Assembly (NCBI RefSeq): GCF_018327705.1
Contig: NZ_BNEM01000001.1
Coordinates: 4,092,001-4,156,000 of the forward strand
Direction of reading: 5' to 3'
DNA: 64,000 nucleotides
DNA from: Catellatospora sp. TT07R-123
Lineage (GTDB): Bacteria > Actinomycetota > Actinomycetes > Mycobacteriales > Micromonosporaceae
In this document: one piece after another, positions 59,391 to 64,000 of the stretch
Layout of the letters: the number at the start of each line of letters is the position of its first letter
Numbering within the stretch: position 1 is the first letter of the stretch
Notes under the pieces: model-generated
Seen by the model: the letters and a program-made list of their open reading frames with translations, nothing else
What the model was told of the DNA's origin: nothing
Databases searched by the model: none
Translations under genes and position numbers: made by a program

Positions 59391-61139
59391 ATGTTGTGCC
59401 ACGCCTGCCACGTGCACCTGCGCCGGGACTACCCCTACTGTCTGCACTGCGGCACGCTGCGCAAGGGCGCCAAAGTGGAGGCGTACGCCGCACCCGAGCT
59501 GCGCTGGACCACCCCCGCCGGGCCGCAGACCCTGCCGCTGGTCAAGCCGGTCACCACCATCGGCCGCAGCGCCGACAACGACGTCGTGCTCGACGACGCC
59601 AGCGTCTCGCGCCGGCACGCGCAGGTGACCCGCACCGCGCACGGGTTCGAGATCGAGGACCTGAGCTCCTTCAACGGCACCACCGTCGCCGGGCACACCA
59701 TGCACGGCAACAGCGCGCCGCTCAGCGACGAGATCGAGCTGCACGTCGGCGACGTGCCGGTGCGCTTCGCGCAGCCGCGCACCGCCGCGATCGGCTCCAA
59801 GACCATGATCGCCGGGGTCGAGCACAGCATGCTGCTCCAGCCCCAGCAGGCCCCCTCCGGCATGCCCGAGCCCGCCCCCACCGCGAACGGGCCCCTGTCG
59901 GCCCGGCCCCGGCGCCGCAGCGGCTGGGCGCTCAAGCAGGTGCCCGACGTGCGCGGCGACCGGCAGTGGGTGCTGCGCAACACCCGCACCGGCCAGTACC
60001 TCCAGCTCGACGAGCGCGATGTGTTCCTGTGGCACCAGCTCGACGGCGAGAACACCGTGCGCGACCTGCTGTTCGCGTACGCGCAGAAGTTCGGTGAGCT
60101 GGCCCTGCCCCGCATCGAGCGCACCCTGGACACCTTCGCCGCGCTGGAACTGGTGCGCGGCGTGCACGGCCAGCACGAGCCGGAGCGGCCGCCGCTGCTC
60201 AAGCGGATCGGCCGGGCGATCTTCAACGCGCTGCTGCGGATGGAGCTGTCGGTGAAGGGCCTCGACGGCTTCTTCGACCGGGTGTACCGGGGCTTCGGCT
60301 GGCGCTTCTTCACGCGTACCGGCGTCTTCGGACTCTGGGTCGTGATCGCCGTGGGGCTGTACGCCGCCGTGGTGGCCAGCGCCGAGCAGGACCTGTTCGA
60401 CCTGCGCGGCGCCGGGGTGCCCGGCGCGGTCGCGGTCGGCCTGGGCTACCTGGTCGCGCTGGTGGTGCACGAGTCGGCGCACGCGCTGGCGGTGAAGTCG
60501 TACGGCCGCACCGTGACCCGGGGCGGCTTCATGCTGACCATGGGCATGCCGTTCGCGTTCGTGGACACCTCCGACATGTGGTTCGGCACCCGCTGGTCGC
60601 GCATCGTGGTGACGCTGTCGGGGCCGCTGTCCACCGCCGCGATCGCGGGCATGTGCGCGATGACCGCCGCCTGGCTGCCCGAGCCGCGCGTGTCCGGCGT
60701 GGCCTACCAGCTCGCCTTCGGCCTCTACCTGAACACGCTGTACAACCTCAACCCGCTGATGCCGCTGGACGGCTACCAGGCGCTCGCCGACGGGCTGCGC
60801 CTGCCGCGCCTGCGCGAGGAGGCCTCGGCGTACTTCGCCAAGGGGGTCTGGGCCGACCTGAGGGCCGGGCGCCGGCCGGGCCTGCGCCAGGTCGGCATGG
60901 CCGCGTACGGCTTCGCCGCCATCGCCGGGACCGGCCTGTTCGTGCTGCTGGGGCTGCTCGCGTGGCGCGACCGGCTCGGCGGCCTGGTCGACCGGTACCT
61001 GCCGCCCGGCATCGACGTCGTGGTGATCGTGCTGCTCATCGGCCTGATCATGTTCCCGGTCTGGTACCGGCTGTTCCGCAAGCTGGTCGGCTTCGTCAAG
61101 TCCCGCCGCAGCACGCCGCCAGCGGAGGCGTCGGCATGA
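59391..61139 (+). CDS. Zinc ribbon-FHA-PqqD-M50 metalloprotease fusion
   Basis: A 582-residue protein with four parts. A zinc ribbon occupies 1-22 (C3, C6, C17, C20). An FHA phosphothreonine-binding domain spans about 45-125 ('VTTIGRSADNDVVLDDASVSRRHAQV', 'LSSFNGTTV'). A PqqD-like domain spans about 185-255 ('RQWVLRNTRTGQYLQLDERDVFLWHQLDGENTVRDLLFAYAQKFGE'); in RiPP systems PqqD recognises leader peptides. An M50 site-2-type protease follows, with HESAH at 360-364 and 'YNLNPLMPLDGYQ' at about 451-463, flanked by several transmembrane helices. The N-terminal Cys-rich and FHA parts are cytoplasmic, so phospho-signals from the downstream kinase could recruit it. ATG 59391 is the conserved start. 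Confidence 0.88.
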   Translation: MLCHACHVHLRRDYPYCLHCGTLRKGAKVEAYAAPELRWTTPAGPQTLPLVKPVTTIGRSADNDVVLDDASVSRRHAQVTRTAHGFEIEDLSSFNGTTVAGHTMHGNSAPLSDEIELHVGDVPVRFAQPRTAAIGSKTMIAGVEHSMLLQPQQAPSGMPEPAPTANGPLSARPRRRSGWALKQVPDVRGDRQWVLRNTRTGQYLQLDERDVFLWHQLDGENTVRDLLFAYAQKFGELALPRIERTLDTFAALELVRGVHGQHEPERPPLLKRIGRAIFNALLRMELSVKGLDGFFDRVYRGFGWRFFTRTGVFGLWVVIAVGLYAAVVASAEQDLFDLRGAGVPGAVAVGLGYLVALVVHESAHALAVKSYGRTVTRGGFMLTMGMPFAFVDTSDMWFGTRWSRIVVTLSGPLSTAAIAGMCAMTAAWLPEPRVSGVAYQLAFGLYLNTLYNLNPLMPLDGYQALADGLRLPRLREEASAYFAKGVWADLRAGRRPGLRQVGMAAYGFAAIAGTGLFVLLGLLAWRDRLGGLVDRYLPPGIDVVVIVLLIGLIMFPVWYRLFRKLVGFVKSRRSTPPAEASA

Positions 61140-61173
61140 GCGGGCGAAACCTGGAAGGCAGTAGGGGGACGGC

Positions 61174-62772
61174 ATGAACATGCCGATGTGGACCGTGCCG
61201 GGCTACACCGAGATCCGGGAACTGGGGCGGGGGGCCTCGGGCACCGTGCTGCTGGCGCAGCACGACGCCACCGGGGTGAAGGTCGCCATCAAGTACCTGG
61301 CCGAGCACCTGCGCGGCGACGAGGAGTTCATCCGCGCGTTCCGCGCCGAGGCCCGGATCATGTCCGAGGTGGACTCTCCGGAGGTCGCCCGGCTGTACGA
61401 GTACGTCGAGGCGCCCGACGGCGCCGCGATCGTGATGGAGCTGGTCGAAGGGGTGGCGCTGCGCGCCATCCTGCGCGAGCAGGGCCCCACCGAGCCGCAG
61501 GCCGCCCTCGTGGTGCTCAAGGGCTCGCTGCTGGGCCTGGCCGCCGCGCACGCGCGCGGCGTCGTGCACCGCGACTACAAGCCGGAGAACGTGCTGGTCA
61601 ACGGCGAGGGGCAGAGCAAGCTCGCCGACTTCGGCATCGCGGCGCGCAGCGGGCGGCAGGGGCCGCTGGCCGGCACGCCGTCGTACATGGCGCCCGAGCA
61701 GTGGGCCGGGGCGCCCGCCAGCCCGTCCACCGACATCTACGCGGCCACCGCCACGTTCTTCGAGTGCCTGGTCGGCAAGCCGCCGTTCCGGGCGCCCGGC
61801 GACCTGGCCGGGCTGCGCCGCCAGCACGAGCAGGCACCGGTGCCCGTCGACGACGTGCCCGAGGCCGTACGCGGCCTGGTGCGCCGGGGACTGGCCAAGG
61901 ACCCGCGCCAGCGGCCCCGCGACGCCGACACGTTCCTGCACGAGCTGGAGGCCGTCGCCGGTGCCGGGTTCGGCCCGGACTGGGAGGAGGACGGCCGGGG
62001 CAAGCTGGCCCGGCGCGCGCTGCTGCTGGCGCTGCTGTTCCCGCTCGCGGGCATGCAGGCCGACGCCAGCGCCGTGGCCACCACGATCCTGGGCATGTCC
62101 AAGCGGGCCTTCTGGACCCTGACCGCGTGCGTGACCGCGCTGGTCCTGGGCGCGGCGGGCGTCGGCTTCGCCAACCTGGGCAACCCGGCGCCGCTGCCGC
62201 TGCCGCCGCCGGTCGCCTCGCCCAGCGCCACCGCCTCGGCCTTCCCGACCTCGAGCCCGACCCCGTCGGACTCGCCGTCGCCGTCCCCGTCGCCCTCGGC
62301 CTCCCCCTCGGCGTCCCCGACGCCGGCGCCGAGCCCGAGCAAGAGCCCGAAGCCGAAGCCGTCCGCATCGCCGTCGCCGACCATCCCGGTCGCGCCGGTG
62401 ACCAGCCTCGCCCGCCCCGGCCTGTGCTGGTGGTACAAGGAGCAGTGCTTCCAGCAGGCGATCGGCTCGGAGGTGCGGGCCACGGTGATCGTCGCGCTGA
62501 AGAACCCGGGCAAGTACACGCTGACGCTGCGCTTCGCCGTGGTGAACTCCGACGGCACGGAGCTGAACTACCCGGCGAAGACGGTGATCGTGCCGGTGGT
62601 GGTGGACACGACGAAGGCGAACTTCAGCCACGTCGTGGACCTGACCGGCATGACGTTGCCCTGCAACACCTACCTGGAGATGTCGATCCGGAGCCAGTTC
62701 GGTGGACCGGTCATTCCGAGCACCACCTACCCTGCTCCCATCATCCCGAATCAGGGCTGCATCATCGGCTGA
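61174..62772 (+). CDS. Transmembrane serine/threonine protein kinase (PknB-type) with extracellular domain
   Basis: A 532-residue kinase. The catalytic domain (about 10-260) has the Gly loop 'LGRGASGTVLLA', Lys40 in 'VAIKYL', HRD at 132-134 ('VVHRDYKPENVLV'), DFG at 152-154 and 'APEQW' at 173. A transmembrane helix is at about 313-332 ('FWTLTACVTALVLGAAGVGF'). An extracellular Ser/Pro-rich linker leads to a 110-residue domain with four Cys (the first two in 'LCWWYKEQCFQQAI', the others in PCNTY and GCIIG). It should phosphorylate cytoplasmic Thr/Ser in response to an outside signal; the neighbouring FHA protein is a likely target. ATG 61174 follows AGGGGGACGGC, 34 bases after the protease stop. 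Confidence 0.92.
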   Translation: MNMPMWTVPGYTEIRELGRGASGTVLLAQHDATGVKVAIKYLAEHLRGDEEFIRAFRAEARIMSEVDSPEVARLYEYVEAPDGAAIVMELVEGVALRAILREQGPTEPQAALVVLKGSLLGLAAAHARGVVHRDYKPENVLVNGEGQSKLADFGIAARSGRQGPLAGTPSYMAPEQWAGAPASPSTDIYAATATFFECLVGKPPFRAPGDLAGLRRQHEQAPVPVDDVPEAVRGLVRRGLAKDPRQRPRDADTFLHELEAVAGAGFGPDWEEDGRGKLARRALLLALLFPLAGMQADASAVATTILGMSKRAFWTLTACVTALVLGAAGVGFANLGNPAPLPLPPPVASPSATASAFPTSSPTPSDSPSPSPSPSASPSASPTPAPSPSKSPKPKPSASPSPTIPVAPVTSLARPGLCWWYKEQCFQQAIGSEVRATVIVALKNPGKYTLTLRFAVVNSDGTELNYPAKTVIVPVVVDTTKANFSHVVDLTGMTLPCNTYLEMSIRSQFGGPVIPSTTYPAPIIPNQGCIIG

Positions 62773-62787
62773 AAGGACGGCTCCGCC

Positions 62788-64000
62788 GTGGCGGACATGA
62801 TCGGCGGTAAGTACACCGTACGGGGGCAGGGGCGGCCCGGACGGCTCGGCACCTGGCACGTGCTGTCCACTGAGGACGGCAAGGTGCGCGGCGGAGTGCG
62901 GCTGGAAGAGCGCGCACTGGCCGATCACGCGACCGCCCAGCGGGTCGGCGAGGTGGTGCAGGCCGTGGCGGCGCTGCGCCTGCCGGGCCTGCTCAACGTG
63001 ACCGAGCAGCTCGTCGACGGCCGGTACACCTGGCTGATCACCTCGGCATCACCGTCGCCGACGCTGGCGCAGGTGATCGCCTCGGGCGTGCCGGTGCCGC
63101 CCGAGGTGCCGCTGCTGATCGCCACTGACACCGCGCAGACGCTGCTGAAGCTGCACGAGGCCGGGCGGGCGCATGGCGACCTGCGCCCGGAGACGATCGT
63201 GCTCAGCGGCGCCGGGGCGGCGCTGCTGGCCGAGACCGGATACACGCACGCGCTCGCGGGCACCACTGCCGGGCCGGGCCACGACACGGCGGGCTGGGCG
63301 AAACTGCTCAACTACCTGGCCTCCGGCAACACCGACCCGGCCGTGGCGCAGCTGCTGCGCCAGGCCGCCCAGCAGGCGGAGGCGACCGGCGGCAGCGCCG
63401 GGCTGACCTCCGCGCTGCCGGTGCTGACCTCCGGCGGGGCGAAGGTGGCCGGGTTCGGCGACCGCGGGGCCGTCAAGGCCCTGGCCGCGAACGCGACGGC
63501 CGCCGCGGCGGGCCCGGTGCCGGTCAGCGCACCGCCGGTGGCACTGCCGCCCGTGTCGCCGGGCAGCGAGGCGACGGTGAAGCTGGTCGGCGGCTCCCAG
63601 TCGGCCCCCGTGCCGCCCCGGCAGGCGCCCGCCGGAGTGCCGCCGCAGGCTGCGCCCGTACCCCCGCAACAGCCGGCACCGCCGGTGGCCGCACCGGCCG
63701 TCGCACCCGACGGGGCGACCCGCCTGGGCAACCGCGCCGCCGAGGAACAGCGCCGGGCCGCGAGCGGGCCGCCGGCCGCACCGCAGTCGGCGCAGCCGGA
63801 CGTCAACCTGCGCTTCGGCCAAGGGGTGCCGCCCGCGCCGCCCGCGTGGCAGCTCGCCGCGGCGGCCAACGCCCGGCCGCCGCGCAAGCGGTCGGCCTCG
63901 CGCCGCATCATCGGGTTCCTCAGCGCGCTGATGCTGGTCGCGCTGCTGGTGGCGGTGGGCTACAAGGGCTGGCAGTGGTGGCAGTCGCGCAACCCGGTCG
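62788..64000 (+). CDS. Pseudokinase-like transmembrane protein, cut by the window edge
   Basis: The frame from GTG 62788 (AAGGA upstream) stays open to the window end, so at least 404 residues. The N-terminal domain looks like a degraded protein kinase: 'TLLKLHEAGRAHGDLRPETIVLSGAGAALLAETGY' has HGDLRPE in place of HRDLKPEN and no DFG, and no Gly-loop is clear. A Pro/Ala-rich region follows, then basic residues and a transmembrane helix near the end ('IIGFLSALMLVALLVAVGYKGW'). It probably binds a partner rather than phosphorylating it. It is 15 bases downstream of the active kinase. Confidence 0.8.
   Translation, partial: MADMIGGKYTVRGQGRPGRLGTWHVLSTEDGKVRGGVRLEERALADHATAQRVGEVVQAVAALRLPGLLNVTEQLVDGRYTWLITSASPSPTLAQVIASGVPVPPEVPLLIATDTAQTLLKLHEAGRAHGDLRPETIVLSGAGAALLAETGYTHALAGTTAGPGHDTAGWAKLLNYLASGNTDPAVAQLLRQAAQQAEATGGSAGLTSALPVLTSGGAKVAGFGDRGAVKALAANATAAAAGPVPVSAPPVALPPVSPGSEATVKLVGGSQSAPVPPRQAPAGVPPQAAPVPPQQPAPPVAAPAVAPDGATRLGNRAAEEQRRAASGPPAAPQSAQPDVNLRFGQGVPPAPPAWQLAAAANARPPRKRSASRRIIGFLSALMLVALLVAVGYKGWQWWQSRNPV

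Overview
The window is about 64 kb of GC-rich (roughly 72%) DNA from a filamentous actinobacterium, most likely of the family Micromonosporaceae. Evidence: a bldN-type sigma factor beside an RsbN-like anti-sigma gene, the actinobacterial rex-hemA-hemC-hemD-hemB order, a SenX3/RegX3-type two-component pair divergent from phoU, a 33-residue AURKAIP1/COX24-type ribosomal protein, many GTG starts and many 4-base ATGA/GTGA overlaps. It looks like chromosomal core DNA with accessory insertions. I saw no tRNA, rRNA, IS element, prophage or CRISPR array.

Layout. 0-11 kb: DUF3117 protein, a PaaX regulator with a PaaG-like crotonase, DNA glycosylase Tag, a membrane hydroxylase, a DivIVA-SRPBCC operon, a lone NuoA, a membrane-anchored ECF sigma factor, and korAB. 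11-19 kb: a Gln/Tyr-rich membrane protein, secreted phospholipase A2, a cyclase-STAND regulator, a lytic transglycosylase, a GNAT, a zinc-ribbon protein and a VOC protein. 19-25 kb: the heme operon rex-hemA-hemC-cobA/hemD-hemB, headed by a promoter containing a near-consensus Rex site. 25-37 kb: a Streptomyces-like developmental region with HAD hydrolases, glutaredoxin, acyl-CoA synthetase, bldN (preceded by a translationally coupled small ORF and a BldD-like box), rsbN, PlsC, an epimerase, a BldC/excisionase-type HTH protein and a membrane-anchored metalloprotease. 37-46 kb: proline dehydrogenase, a CGNR regulator, Ppx/GppA, a Doc-type toxin-antitoxin pair, regX3-senX3/phoU with PHO-box-like repeats, and a DUF559 protein. 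46-56 kb: an NgcEFG-like sugar ABC transporter with its RpiR regulator, three tandem MFS paralogues and phosphoglycerate mutase. 56-64 kb: a LuxR regulator, a RiPP-leader-like protein, an FHA-PqqD-M50 metalloprotease, a Ser/Thr kinase and a pseudokinase that runs off the window.

The most unusual items are these. First, the 56.5-64 kb cassette joins kinase/FHA phospho-signalling with a RiPP-type recognition domain and an intramembrane-type protease. Second, a four-copy family of about 75-bp hairpins lies 3' of genes, with compensatory base changes and strand-specific G-U pairs, so it is probably an RNA element. Third, a 61-bp GATC-ended element occurs twice, once between genes and once inside the cytoplasmic loop of an MFS transporter. 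Fourth, an ECF sigma factor is fused to a transmembrane helix and a large extracellular domain. Fifth, a possible structured RNA lies upstream of rex.
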